The translations under genes and the position numbers were made by a program. DNA of 64,000 bases from Branchiostoma floridae. Its lineage: Eukaryota; Chordata; Leptocardii; Amphioxiformes; Branchiostomatidae. Below the pieces are notes generated by a model that worked only from the letters and a program-made list of their open reading frames with translations, was not told the origin of the DNA and searched no databases. This document shows positions 45,990 to 59,900 of this stretch, one piece after another; within the stretch, counting starts at the first letter, position 1; each line of letters begins with the position of its first letter. Location of the stretch: contig NC_049997.1 of the NCBI RefSeq assembly GCF_000003815.2, forward strand, positions 16,600,636 to 16,664,635. Direction: 5' to 3'.

Positions 45990-47547
45990 TCAGTTGATTG
46001 CAGGTGTACCAAACTGTCCAACTGAAAAAGGAAAGATCTCACTGAAATCCTCAGGTCGCAAGGTTTGACGTGCATGGTCTCTGATGGCAGTCAGACGAAC
46101 CCCACGCTCTACAATACTTTTACTGCTGCCATCTGGGAAACCCATGGTATGCATGAGCACAACATTACCATTCATGTCAAACCCTGGGGAACCTGAGGAG
46201 CCGTGGAACATCACACCTGTGTGGTACAGGGGCTTACGTGGGTCTGTTTGGATACGGTTAGGAAAGCGAATGTGGATGACGTAATGCTCGGCCACTCCAG
46301 CGATCGGGCAGAAGTCAATCTTCTTGCTGCCACAGTGGGGGTGGCCAACAACAACCACCATCTTTCTGTCATCCTCGCTTTCTGAGATCAAGCGGCCAAG
46401 ATGAGGCAGGCTGTCAAGATTTGTTTCCATCGCACCTTCAACCGCCAATTTCAGGACAGCATAATCTAGATCAGATACTTCACTGTAACACACAGGCCCA
46501 ACAGGTAGGAAGCGCACTTTGTGTTCCACTGTTGAAGACACACAGAATGTTGCAGTGAACAAACTTAAATCAGTGAACATTTGTGAGGCTGCGTTCATTC
46601 TTTGGTACACATGGTAACATGTGAGAACCTTCCCCTTGCTCAACAGGAATCCTGTTCCTGAACCCCCCGGCCAGTTGATACGACAGACCGATCGTTTTCT
46701 ATCTTGTATCAGATCATGAACATCTGAGTCAAGGCTGTAGTTTGTACTACTGGAGAACAACTCTTCAGAGAGTGTCTTCTTGTTGAGCTCCTGCCTGTTC
46801 TCATTTGCTTTCCTGCTGATGTCTGGGACGAAGTCCAGGTTAGGGAAGTCAGCACGCAGTATGCCTGTCACTTGGTTCTGCAAATCCAGTAACTCTCTTC
46901 GCATGGACTGCTCTCTGAAACCATGGGTTTGATGCACAAAAACACATCATTACCATGATCATAATTTTAAAATTCAAGCAATGTTACTGTTTGTATAAGG
47001 ATCGATATGACCACACTGTAAAGAAAAGGCAAGTTAGAAACTGTTCAAAACATATTGTTTGTAGAATGAATATAAAATGCAGAGTAGTAAATTTATAATT
47101 AAGTATTAAACTAAGAAGTACTACGTATTATTGTAAGTATTAAATAATTTTTCATTATCTGAATATGTCATCATCATCAATGAGAAAGTCGGAACATCAT
47201 ATAAATCATAAAAGTAATCAAATAAAACTGACTAAGATGCTGACTGAAGCAATTCTACATGCATGTACTATTTTAGACAAGTGTTTGTTACCGTGTGTTC
47301 AACTTCTCCACTATTGCAATCTGTCCGGATGTGTCCAGGGCACACTTCAGTCTTGTCAGGGTTGCGTTGTTGCCAAACAGACGCAGCCACTCCTCAAGTA
47401 CTGCCAAACAGCATCTCCCTGTATCATCCTGGTGCTTCTGGCTGATTCTCTCCATGACTGCTAGAGACAGGCCCAGGTTTCTCCCAAGTTCCCTCCAAGG
47501 TGGCTTCATCATCAGTTCAACAACAATGGGGAAAAACTGTGCTACAG
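45990..47547 (-). other. Death domain and trypsin-like peptidase exons of the fusion gene
   Basis: Exon 47547-47292 encodes a death domain with the family's signature [19 protein letters not shown] and a final [17 protein letters not shown]. It ends in phase 2 (CG) and is completed by A in 46914-45990. That exon carries the peptidase: [14 protein letters not shown] (His), [10 protein letters not shown] (Asp) and [11 protein letters not shown] (Ser), then VVLMHTMG. The GSSGSP and MHTMG pattern resembles FAM111 and V8/HtrA-type peptidases more than chymotrypsin. All three catalytic residues are present. No signal peptide or propeptide is seen, so an intracellular protease is expected. Confidence 0.9.
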
Positions 47548-47881
47548 CTGCCAAAAAAAGTGTTTTGAATCAACATCTTAAGCTTATTCTAACAAATGCT
47601 GCTTGCTGATGTTCTTCATGATTCAGCATATTTTTAAGTTTCCTTCAGTACATGTAAACTTTTTAAGTAACAAAAGGACAACTGTAACTTTTCAAATTAT
47701 ATTTTTCAAATGTTAAACTGGTCAAAAGTTAATAGAATGTTCTTCAATCAGTGATGCTTTGAAAGGTATACTTCAAAGTGTCACTGATTGCAGAATATTA
47801 AATCTATACTAACTCACTGTATTTATATGTTACTGATGAACCTCTTCAACAATGGTCAAAAGTTTTCACATGTATATGGGT

Positions 47882-47915
<34 letters not shown>

Positions 47916-50900
47916 TAAACATGTATATGATAACGTTAATAACCCTCTGTTCCTCTGTGTATATTATGGTGTCACTTTTGCTCACTCAGTGATTTTATTT
48001 CATTGGTGGTTATAGCTAAATGATCAGGCGTTATGACACCATATGCACCTTGGGCAGGTCATCAACCCTAGATAGGCTATTCAAAAATGCTGATTGAAAG
48101 GACATACATGAGATATCACACTCTCCTGTTGAAACAGCTTCTGACCTCTCCTGTTGACCAGCTGCTGACCGTTTCAGCCTACAGAGAAAGAAATAGTATT
48201 TTGAAATTGTGTCATTTTGAAGTCATGCCAACAGGCTGTACTGGCAGGTTTTCAGACATTTTCAACTGCAAAATAAGGTTATGATGTTGATGTACATGAA
48301 GCTTACAAGTAGATCCTAGATAATATAAATCTTTGTTTTAACAATTTTTTTATACAGTCTACAGCAATATTAGAATTTTGTGTAAATATGGATAGTTGAT
48401 AATGATGATGATGTGCACACATACATTGAAAACAGTTCTAGTTAGGAATTCAAGTTAGGATGAATGCACTCACTGTTTCTGGAACCAGTGAGCAAGGCCA
48501 ATGTCTTCAATGGTTGTTGTGGCAGGTGAGTAGGCTTCACAAACAACTTCTCCATCCATGAACCATTCTGTGACACTTGTGATGGGGATGAAGCTGTCTC
48601 CATTCAGCTCCTTGTCCTTGTGGCTGTCACAGCAACACTTGAGGCACCACTTGTACCTCAGGCCTGGGATCCACTTGTTGATGATCTCCCTCAGGTCTTC
48701 ATCCAGACCTTTGCGGACATCTGGACCATGGCTGAAGCAGGCAGACTCCTCCTTCTCTGACGACAACAGCTCCACTTGCAGGTAGTAGTCGGTCTTGGTG
48801 ATGACGAAGGTCTGCTTTGGTTTGCTTGTAACGAACCTTGCACAGCGTGCATATGCCAGTGGCTTCCGCTTGTTATGTCGACGCATGCACGCGATGACAA
48901 GGCGGTGGTACACACCAACAGGGCAGAACTTGTCGTCAAACACTGCAAAGATGGGCTTGCTGCATTTGGGGCCTTTTGGATACAGTTTCTCCTTGTTCTT
49001 GACAGCAGTCAGGAGTGAAGGCACAAAGTAGGCGGGGTTCTGTGAGCTTGAGGTGCTTGTACTTGTTTCGCCATCTGTGTCAATGCTGCACTGCAGGACC
49101 AGGTCAAATTGTTCCATCATCTTCAGCAGCTCTCCTTTGTGAGAGATAAGATCACAGTTGAGTTCTTCTTGTTTCTTCTCCCACACATCAGTCACAAGGC
49201 TGTCTTCTAACATACCTGTTGTCTCCAGCAACCTCCACTTCTCTTTCACTTCAGGATCCCGAAACTGGGGGATGGTGATGATGGTCTTCTGGACGTCCAC
49301 AAACCACTGCGGGTCCAGGACCACAAAGTTGCGGAGTTCTGGGCTGTTGAAGAATAGGATGTCTCCACACAGATGGAAGAACGTCAGGATGGTGGCAGCG
49401 TTTTCTTCTGGAGTGACTCCTTCAGGTAGATCAGAGCTGTCGGTAGCTGCCATCGCCTCCTGGAGGCTGCAGTACTTCCTGCCCTGCTTCTCCATTGCCA
49501 TGAGTGTGGACTTCAGCTCCAGCCATCTGATTGGGATTCTCCTGCCCATGTGGTTTTGCTGTTGGGCAATCTTGAAGATGCAATCCCTCAGCTGTGACAT
49601 CTCAGGATCTTCAGGATCACGCTTGGTGTTGTCAATGGCAAAGTACCTGTCATGCACATGACTGTCAATGGCCTTCCCTCTGAAACGCTCCTTGAGGTTG
49701 GAGAAGATCTCATCAATCTGTGCCTGGATTTATAACAAAAAACAAATTCTAAATTTTGAAGAGAACGTATAGAGAAAGTGGCATTGAGTAAACTTGTACC
49801 TTATAATAAACAGTTGCGATCATTGAAATTGATCTTATCACTATGTTACATGACTTGTATGACATTGTACATTCTACATGAAAACATGTCAGTCAATATT
49901 GAAACAAACCTGCTCTACTTGGTCTTTATGTGTACCAACCACAATCACAGTGGGCCCTTTGTGTTTTTTCACATCAAGTTCCTCATCATTCAACAGGGTC
50001 CTCTTGTTTGGTCCAGTGTGCACTTGGATGGACTCCAGATGGTAGTCAACGATGTCTATGAAGAAATAATTATCATAGTTATCACAGATTGTTATAAAGT
50101 CCTTTTTGATAATAACTTGACATTACCTGTATTTTTACCTGAGTGTTAATTTATGTAACAAAGCAAAACTGAGAATGTTTCAGCTATTTTGATTGCAAAA
50201 CAATTTTACCATCATGGATCCACAATATCTTATTAGTCCTACCTCCTTCTGTCCTGAGTTGAAGTGCTTCTGCACAGCTGCCAGGCCATGGCTCAAGTGG
50301 GGTGTCGAGAGGCTTCTCAAGATTCAGGGTGACAATGTAGATGGCATAGTGACTGTAGAAGACATGGTGGCTGCTGTAGTACACATCGTGGCCTGCATAG
50401 TCCCAGACTGAAATGGCTGGATGTTCCTTCGATCCAACGACATTGGACAGGTCATCTTTGCCAAGAACAATCTGGGTGGCACGTTTGTATTCCTCTGGCT
50501 GGGTAGCTGCTTGTCTTATGCTAGTACTAAGATGTTGGCTAGCAGAAGGTTGTGATGATGTACCCAAGACAGGCTCTCTTGATTCGACTATAAAAAAAAA
50601 GACAAAATGCAAGTTAAAAGCAAATTATACAGTACTAGTATGCCAGATAAGATCAACTGGCAAAATTCATAGGAATGGTAGCATTGCCAAAACACCAGCA
50701 TCAAATTTTCATTATAATGATAGTAGTCACCTTGACTTATACTGTAACAATAAGTACTTATCATCATCAAGACTATTATCTAATTACCATGTAACATTTC
50801 TGTTTGACAATAGATGCTCTATAGTATTTGTCATGCACAGGTGACAACAAAATCATGTGGCTGTTTGAATTGATTTCATATGTAAGAAAGATGCAAAATG

Positions 50901-53900
50901 TAGAAAGGCCAGTTCATCAATGATAGTATTATTAATTGACTTTTAGTGTAATAATACAAAATGCAGGCAGATATCCAATATTGACTCCATTATCATATAG
51001 CCAGGCGCCAGGGACCAATCAGAAGGCCCCGTTCCACGTTGGTTATGACGCCGTAACACATAGATTCCCGCCAGCCCTCATAAAACCACCTTGTTTGCTT
51101 CGCTCACTAGGTGGTTCTATTCGGAGGTGATAGCAAAGGACCAGGCGTTATGACACCATATACACCTCGGGGCGGGTCATTAACCCTTAATCAATTTATA
51201 CCTCTGCTTGCAAGAGGGTCAGATGTGTCTCCATCTGCCATCCTGGATACGCTTTGTTCTTGTTTCTCCTCTTCTTTCATCTTTTTCATTTCCATTGCAG
51301 CAGCATGAACAAACTCACTGTCCTTCATCCCTATAAACAGAACACCCAATTAAGGAGAGAGTGCTACCATCATCAGTTTCTGCAAAGATGTAAGGATGCC
51401 TACATACAATGTAATACAGCATGGTTCAAGGATCCTGAATCACCATGAAGATGAAAATCATTGCTAGTGCATTTCTTATCACTTCCACTCCACCAGTACA
51501 CCTTTCATAGCTGTTGCATGATGCATGTTGCATGATCTAAGCAATTGTAACTTTACCCAGTACTTTTGCAATTTCTCAAGACATGTAGCTAATATACTGT
51601 TTCATAATCTTGTGTATTTTTGCTTTTTGTGCACTCTTCCTCTTGTGTCATTTCTGCTTCCCTGCATCATTTTAGTGGAAGAACATCATGCATAACTTGG
51701 GTCTTTATTAGGTGCATTTAGAAAAAAAAATTATGTACCTTTGGTGATTTTCCATCCTTCTTTCCCAGTCATGAGACATGAAGTGATCACAATTCCATCA
51801 GTGCTCTCCTCATCTTCATGGAACTCTAGTTTAAGCAAGCTTTTCTTTAAGCTGCTTTTACCATTTCCATGTTGTCCTACCAGTAACAGTCTGGTGTAGA
51901 AGACTTGGGTGGTGCCTTTTTTACAGGCCTGCTCATATAGGACTCTCATCTCTGGACCTCCCATCTCTACTTCAACTGGTACTGGTGATGCTGAATCAAA
52001 ATAGTTTAAAAATGTATTAAATTTCAAGAAGTACTCACCTAAATCAAGTCATCATGGGCGTTACCTTACATGTACATGCATGTATACTTGTCTAGTATAT
52101 TTAACTGATAACTAAAAAGATTGATATAGAAAATGACATCCAGTTAGCTTTTCTGATGACCTATCGAGGACACAACAACATGTGTAACATGATCACACAG
52201 GAGGGTTTAACTTCAGTTGTTAAAGTTACAGGAAGAGCTGGCTAGAAAAAATCAAATAGTGGACGTCTCTCTTATTAGTTTCAAGGAACTGCTAGCAGCT
52301 GCATCACAGAAGAACCAGGATGCAAATCTCCCTCTTCATGTCTATCTTGTCCCCCAAACAATCAGGAGGTCTATGGATTAGCAACTGAGTAAGTGATTAG
52401 GGAGTAAAAGTTGTTTTCATCAAATATGGTGAGCCTGGCCTCTTCATTAAATAGCTTCAAAAAAATTATAGTTCATGAAAACTTCAAGTTCTGGCCTGTG
52501 TGAAAATCAACTCGCCCCGAACGGTTCGGACCGGTCCGAGGGCAGTCCACACGGTCCGCCTACGTGAAAGCCGTCCGGCCCGCGAGGCTGCCGGTCCGAG
52601 CGCCGGGCGGTGAACCGTCATTAAGTGGTTCAGCACGTTCGGCAGTTCAGGACTGCCGGACGCTTCGGGCGCCGTAAAACACTTAGAAAAAATTGCCGCC
52701 GCCCGGCCAAATTTTGTCTAAGTCCCTAAATTGTATGAAGCCGTGCGACAGCGCCTCCTTCCGTACACTAAGCGCAGCGACCAGAAGAGCGATAAAGTCC
52801 GTAGGTGAGACTATTAGACATTGTTAGAGGCATGCATTACGTCCATTATTGCGGGGCAGCAGCCAGAGCGGGCGAACACTAATAGTAATAGCGTTGCACT
52901 ATCGCCTGAACAATACTATGAAAATAAAATTTAAAAAAAATGAGATTTTTCTACCTTCACATCTACAACTTTTCTTCTATATTTATATTTTGGCCGCGAC
53001 TAATGAATGGGTGACGTGTTTTCTTGTTCATATTCGTTCATTAATTTATATAGTCACCACGCACGGCTATCTGAAGTGAAGAGTAGAGTATAATACGATA
53101 CTCAATATAGAGTAGCAAAACGAACTGATGGGCCTTCTACAAGTTCCAGTAAAGTTTACATACACTTATAAAATGCTGTTCAATTTTCAATTTCCAGCTT
53201 ACACTGTGTTGAGTCACCCTTTGAAGAATCTGCTCCGCTACTCAGTGCAGTTTTTCTGCATATGCGAGCGTTGCTCGGAAAGCCGACTGTCCCGTGCGCG
53301 AGATGATTTTGGCAAATACGGCCATCCCAGTTCCAGGCCGCACCCGCGGAAATAAACAGCGGGTTGATTGACATCCCGCCTGTGAGGCGCACGTGAGCGG
53401 CGCCCTGGTGGTCTTCCCGCCACACATTGGCTGTTGCCATGGCGCCATGCTGGCGGCAGCCGTTTGATTTGTACAGTGCGAGACAATCTATTTACTGGCG
53501 AGCCAATCGCTACGATTTGTACGAAATGAGCCGGAGACGTCGATTTTCACTGCACATAATGAGCCACATGATTGGTTGTAAGAAACTGAAACTGAAACCC
53601 TATGCCCCACTATCAAGTTTCTTGGAAATTCATCCGAATATGCCGAGCCAAAACACGCTTTTCAACCACGACCCCCCTGGTCGTCAATAAGAACTTTTAA
53701 ACATTCGTAGAAATGTGACAAACGGGAAATTTTACGATAAATTTAAGTGATTCAGACAATGCCAAAATTCTCGCAGTTACATTGGCACATTTTGTGACGT
53801 AATTTAGGTTGTGGGCCCTGTCCGAGTTTTATGGACGGGAAAATACGTCTGGGAGAACTGCGACAAATGCCTGTTTATGGTCCCGCCGGGCGGTCTAATG

Positions 53901-56900
53901 AAGTCGGCCTGCTCTGACTTGCAGCGGAGTTTGGATTGTCCATCACGCCCATGCGGCGTTGAGTGCACGGATCACACCTACATCATGTTTACCCTCTCGA
54001 CGTACCAGTCTTTCCATCGCATCTCGTACACCAATGCCGTGCATGCAGCATATAAAATCTTTGTTGACACGACAAAAGTAAAGCGACTTTCGTCAGGTCT
54101 ATAACTTAACATACATATGAATATCTATAGGAACATAATGAATACATGTAAGTTTTTGTTACGAAATCTGTTCTTATGAAGAATGAATATGTTTTAGTCC
54201 TGTTTCTGTTTGTCTCTTTATTTTTCTCTAGCGGTAAATGAGAAAAACGTAACAGCAGATACCTTGTCGATAGTCACGCAGTGGCATGGCGAATTACAAT
54301 TCGGCACTCCGTATTTCGTTTCTAACTCACACGAACGCTACATTCTCCACTCTGCTGCACTGTTTGATTTGTTAACTACATTGCCCGCGCCTATAGAACC
54401 GTTGTCTTCCAAACACAGTGCAGCAAAGTACTATAAGAAGAATAAAAGACAATACTATTGTAGGTCACCCTGGCACAAGTTTTCACCGGTGCACCACACA
54501 CCCCGGGATTGATCATGCTTGCACGGCGTTAAAACGGGCGGAGAAAAGTTACAGATCTCTAGACCACCATTGTTCTCTGTAGAACTAATCTTTCTACCCT
54601 AGGATTAAATAATTGTCCCTGGCGCTTTACAAACAGGACGACATTGAGTAGCTCTACGTTTCCAGTGACTCATGGTACCAAGCGTCCAAATGTGCAATGA
54701 TACGGGAGACAATGTTGAAAACGTATTTAGTATCTTTATTACCTTTCATGACGTCCGGCATTACCTCGCCTTGTGGACAATACCTAACATGATTTGTGAA
54801 GTGCAATATTTTAAATGTTTCTCACTTTCTAAAATTTCCACCACCGTTTGGAGTCAAAGCGCAGGCTTTGGCCGAAGAGGAACTTTTTTGTGAGTCGTAC
54901 CAGTTGGAGCACCTGTTGGACGACCTGACTACCGGTAACTTTGCAGCGAGACTTCAATCGAGTTTTGGTCCTCTGAATTATCTAAAACTTGTTGATTTTG
55001 ACCAGTAATATTCCCCTTGACATTATATGAAGAAAGTGGGACTAAAAACAAGTGCAGTGCTGTGTCACGCTGGAGTACAGTATCCAAAACAGGGCACGGG
55101 TAACGGTTAGCCGAACATCTAACGCCACCATTTTACATATATAATCAATTCCGCAATGACTCATTTTCTTGTTAGAAGGGTTAGAACTACTTTATCATAT
55201 TGACCTGTAATTAGCTTGAGGAGCACAAATGTACAATAAATTCGAAAATATATTACTCGTTAGTCGAAGCGACGACCGGATAAAGAAACGCCGTGGATGG
55301 CTGCATCCACGTTACACTTACAGAAGGAGAGACAATTCACTACCCGTGCGTCGCAAATCATTCAGTAGTGATAGGGGTTGGGGATGGTGACGCACAATCT
55401 ACGGGTCCGTGGCAATTGTTCCCCAGAGAAATTTGGACGCTTCATCCTTCGTAAGGCCATGTTGATTTGATTATATGGATGACATCCGCGCTCGCACCAA
55501 TTTTCGGCCATTTCCAAAAAAAAAAAAAAGTTTTGGACCACATAGTAAATTGTGCAAAGCAGCTGTAAAATGAGCACAAATATTCCGTAGATTGAAAAAA
55601 AAAATGTCAGAAAATCGATAACTGATGCCATAGAATGCCAAAATAAATCTCAAAAGTCAAAGAATAAGATGTGAAAGGACAGAAAAAAAAAGTATTTTTG
55701 GTAGGGGTTTGTACATGTACCAGTAAATTCAGGATAGGTCCCGGTTCAGGTCCAGAGGATCATTTCCAGGTGGACGTGAACCTGGACCTGATTGTTTATT
55801 TCAGGTCTGTTTATTTCAGATTGGTCCAAGAAGAAAAAAAATGTTTTGCACCCGTATGATGTACTGGTCGCAACATCTAACGTTAACTGTTGGTATACCA
55901 TACTATGTGTTTGTAGTCCTATGTTCAACCTTCCTGGCCACATTGATTTCATACTGAAGCCAACTTTTTTTTTTGGCCAAACTTTTTTTTTATTCGCTCG
56001 CTCGCATCAATTTTGGAGTTCCCAGAGGATGTCATCCATATAATCAAATCAACATGGCCTAATATGAAATGAGAACTGTCCTGGATCGGGCCAGGGACAG
56101 GCGGATCTCAGGACACGCCACAGTGCCTCCCGAACCGTTCTGAACGTTCGGACCGGCTATTAATTATTGTCAGCAGGGTGTCAAGCTTGAAAGATACTCC
56201 TGTCTGCCCCTGGGGATAACATGTGATTAAACTAACTGCATTGCGCGTGCGACGCGGTCATTTCAAATTGAAAATTCATCAGTAAACCGTTTCCTGATGT
56301 CCTGTATTATTTTTCCGCTTTTTAGCCCTATACTAAGGCTAAATGTACAGACTATCATGGATAAGTTGGAAGAGGTGTCGCGTGAGGGGGTTTGTACGTT
56401 GTCGTTTCGGGTCAGGATGCATCAAACTGCCATGGAGAGATGGAGAGATGGAAAAGGACTAACAACACAAACAATTGTGACTGGAATTGTGTTCTGGTGC
56501 CGATCCAACCGATACGAATGGAATGGAATACAAACATCCCTTCTTGTTCAAGGCTGAACTGGTAAGAAACTGTTTTATATCGTTTAGCAGTGTTACCAAG
56601 TGTGTTGGATGCGAAATAATCAACAACACAGTCTCCTAGCTAACTGTAGCATCCATGTATTTTTTCCGCACGGACTCCTGGGGGGCTGTATTATGCACAT
56701 GTTTTAGCGCCCATTTTCGTGGAAACACATTGGTATGACGTAATTTTCACTTGTTGCATCAAAGAGGAAGTCATGTTACCACGTACCGTTGCAAATTATA
56801 TCATAATGATGTGATTATGATCGTCTTACAATTTCCACATACACCACTGATCGGAGGTAATTTTACATTTTGTAAATCCATGACGAAGGTTATGAAGTTG

Positions 56901-59900
56901 TTTCCTCAAATGGGTTTGATAAAACCTCACTGCATGGTTGGGCCATGGGGGCAACGTTAACGTTCTTGGTCGGACATGTCGGAGCTAGGCGGATCTCTGG
57001 ACACGCCACAGTGAATCCCGAACCGTCTGAACCGTTCGGACGGGCTATCGGGATTATTGTCAGCAGGGAGTCCTTTAGAGACTGTCCTGTCTGTCAAGGG
57101 TGATAAAATTGTGAAATTCCAACGAAGTTGTTTTTCTCTGTGTTTCAGTAGCGTATCTTGGTTGTGTACAGTGTACACGTACAATGTTGTACTAAACGCA
57201 CAGAACAAAGACTAAACTGTGGACTAAGCGTAGTCTGAATTAGGCCAGGTGTCCATGTCCATGCTTCATATAGAGTAGAGAGAGAGTAGAGTACAACTAC
57301 AACTAAAAAATATTAATATCAACGTTCCATAAAATTACTTCTACTCACCATGGCATAACTTCCTCCTTCTTCCCAAAGGACGTTATATCGAGTGGAATTT
57401 CCCCGACAACAATCCTCCCCGTTTAATATGGTTCCTCCTTACCAACTTTTCAAAAAGCGTTTATTCACTTGTGCATGCCGCAAGTAAAGATTTCGCCTGC
57501 TATTCGCACATGTGCCTTTGACGGGCATGAAAATCTATCAAGGTTTACGATGTGAAAGTTGAAACGTCTACGTAGGTTAACAATAATCCTCTAGGGTGAT
57601 GTCTTTTAATCTCTACTCATTCAATCAACATTGTACAATAACACTCGTGGTACTTCTGAAGCCTTCTGAATATCGTTGATTTTACAAAAGTTAATGAAAT
57701 CACATGCACAATAACTATACACTAGAGACAAGCAGATTTTACATCCTATTTGCTTCGCTGAATAATCTAGTAGATTCTAAACTTCTAGTACGGCCGAAGC
57801 TCAAAGGTGCGGCCGGACGTGGTGATTTTGCCACCCCTCCAGAAATTGGAGACCCATTGTAATGTGACATTTTGATTCCCGCCCTACGAATCGGTCTGGT
57901 AGGCGGCTGTCCCCAGAGACCATTTCTGCTGGGATTAGGAAGGAAAGCTTTACGGGAACACCGACCAGTCTTGTCAAAAGTCGCTTGTGCGCAAAAGTCA
58001 ATTTACTGACGAAAGATTCCGATAATAACTGTGCAGACGTTTTATAATACAGACAGCATGGCACCCAGTGTAGAGGGTTGCTAATATTTTGTCGGTTGCC
58101 ACGCAATGATGGACAGCGGCACGCCTCTATCTAAAGTTTCGCACGGTGTGGGTGTGGCCTAGCCACTGGCTCGTAAATTGATATCTGGATCGTATTTTCC
58201 CGTCTTTGAATAACTTGCTCGTGAAAAAAGGCAAGAAACACAAAGGAAATGGGTATAATGACGACATCATTCTTATTGGTATTCCTGCCAATGGATGTGC
58301 AAACTGTGCCAAAAATCAACATGTGGAACGTAAAATAAACAACAAACAATGAGTTATAGACAAGTGCGCACGTGTCGGGCGGCTGTCCCAAAGGACCGAG
58401 AGGCTTCAATCAAGTGTGGGAGAGTTCAACTCACGTATGGGGGCCAGCACCTATATCAAAACTAGTCTTATTTTAGACACCTAGAATAATCTTTTGTGGC
58501 ACTAGATTTACATATACTGTATTACCATTCAATATTTAGATACAACTTTCTTTCAACAAAATACAATGAATTTCAACACACACCAACAAAATGTTTGGCT
58601 TCTTCATAGGATCGACTTCTTCAGTTCTTGTTTACGTTTGAAATGGGGTCAATGAACCCTCGCTGCCGCTGGGTGCGTAACGTGCCTAGCGTTGGCATGA
58701 ATATATTAGGGCATTCAATGATGTTTATAAATGAATCTTCCAGATTATGGACTTGAATGTATATCATATATCAGTGATAGTGTCTCCACCACATGTTTGG
58801 TAACCATGCTTCAGTCGGAAAGACATCAGAAATCCAACTTACGCTTTGTACATGGTTTGTGCGGGCGATCAAATGTTTCCTGGGACTCCGCACGCACATA
58901 ACGTCAAAGTGAGGGCACATGTGATTTACATTGACTGTCTTGCGGCTGGTGTCATTCTGTAACTTCAAGCCGTCGTTGATATTATGTCTATAGGAGCGCT
59001 GGCGGCAGAGGGCTGAATTGCATTCAAATTCTTTCTATTTTGTAACGGCAGTCCGGCGGTTCAGACCGTCCGTACTATTTGGGCAGCGATTTCCACCTCA
59101 CAACAGCTCGATTTTACGCATTCCACGGGTGTTTGGGAGGTACAGTTTCCTTGTAAATTGGTGGTTCGCGGTAGTCCGCAGACGTCCGAACCGGCGCCCC
59201 GCGGTGCTCTGCACGCCCCCAGACGGTTTAGATCGCTTTGTTGCTATGGAAACCGCCAGTTCGGCCGTCCGGCCCGGGCGGAGCCGTACGGGTTCGAACC
59301 GTTCGAACGGCCCGTTCCAGGCCGCCGCCCGAAAGCGTTCCAACCATGCCGTCCGGGACGTAGTCCGGACTAGTCCAAGCGGCCAATCTGGACCATTTTT
59401 GGCCGTCCGAACCGTTCTGCGAACTGTCGAGCGTCCGTCCGGTCCGACCAACCCTAATGGTTTTATGTTAAACTTTGTGGTTTTCGTGTTGCCAATTCAC
59501 CACAAACTTAAAACCACCATGGAACAAAGTTTCACATTCTTCCATGGCAGTAAGAAACTACATTATAATGGTGCTACCGTGAACTTCAAACCACCACGAA
59601 CAGTCCTTTTTCCCACTAATGCGAAATTATAAATCCTGGCGAACTTAAATGCATTAACAGTAATTTTCAAAGTTATTCCATGCGATCTGATTCTGAAGTC
59701 TTACCTTGTTTTGTTCTTTTAACTTGATCACTACTGTTGAGCTCACTATGCTGGCGCTTTCTGCTTGCCGGCCCATATTCTGCAAATGGAATAAAGTACA
59801 GGCACAAGGCTTTATTCAATTTGTATACACAATGAGCTAAAATTGACAAAAAGCTACATTGTATCTACCGACAAAAACTCATAACACAGCATGTCCAGAA

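Noticed and set aside
48470..48476. COR exon ending in a genuine TGA stop (…FQKQ), making a separate ROCO gene
   Set aside because: The same bases form a strong GTGAGT donor, and a 71-bp exon with good splice sites restores the phase to the death-domain exon. The shorter form may still exist as an isoform.
56297..56557. 86-codon frame after an acceptor-like site
   Set aside because: No recognised family, no supported donor or partner exon; mentioned only in connection with the direct repeats.
57340..57420. Alternative first exon for the ROCO part (ATG/GTGAGT on the minus strand)
   Set aside because: It would enter the Roc exon in the wrong phase, whereas the TAZ1 tail exon fits.
59018..59632. 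204-codon plus-strand frame and 117-codon minus-strand frame
   Set aside because: They lie in the GC-rich palindromic block where stops are rare; no domain, no splice logic, both strands equally open.
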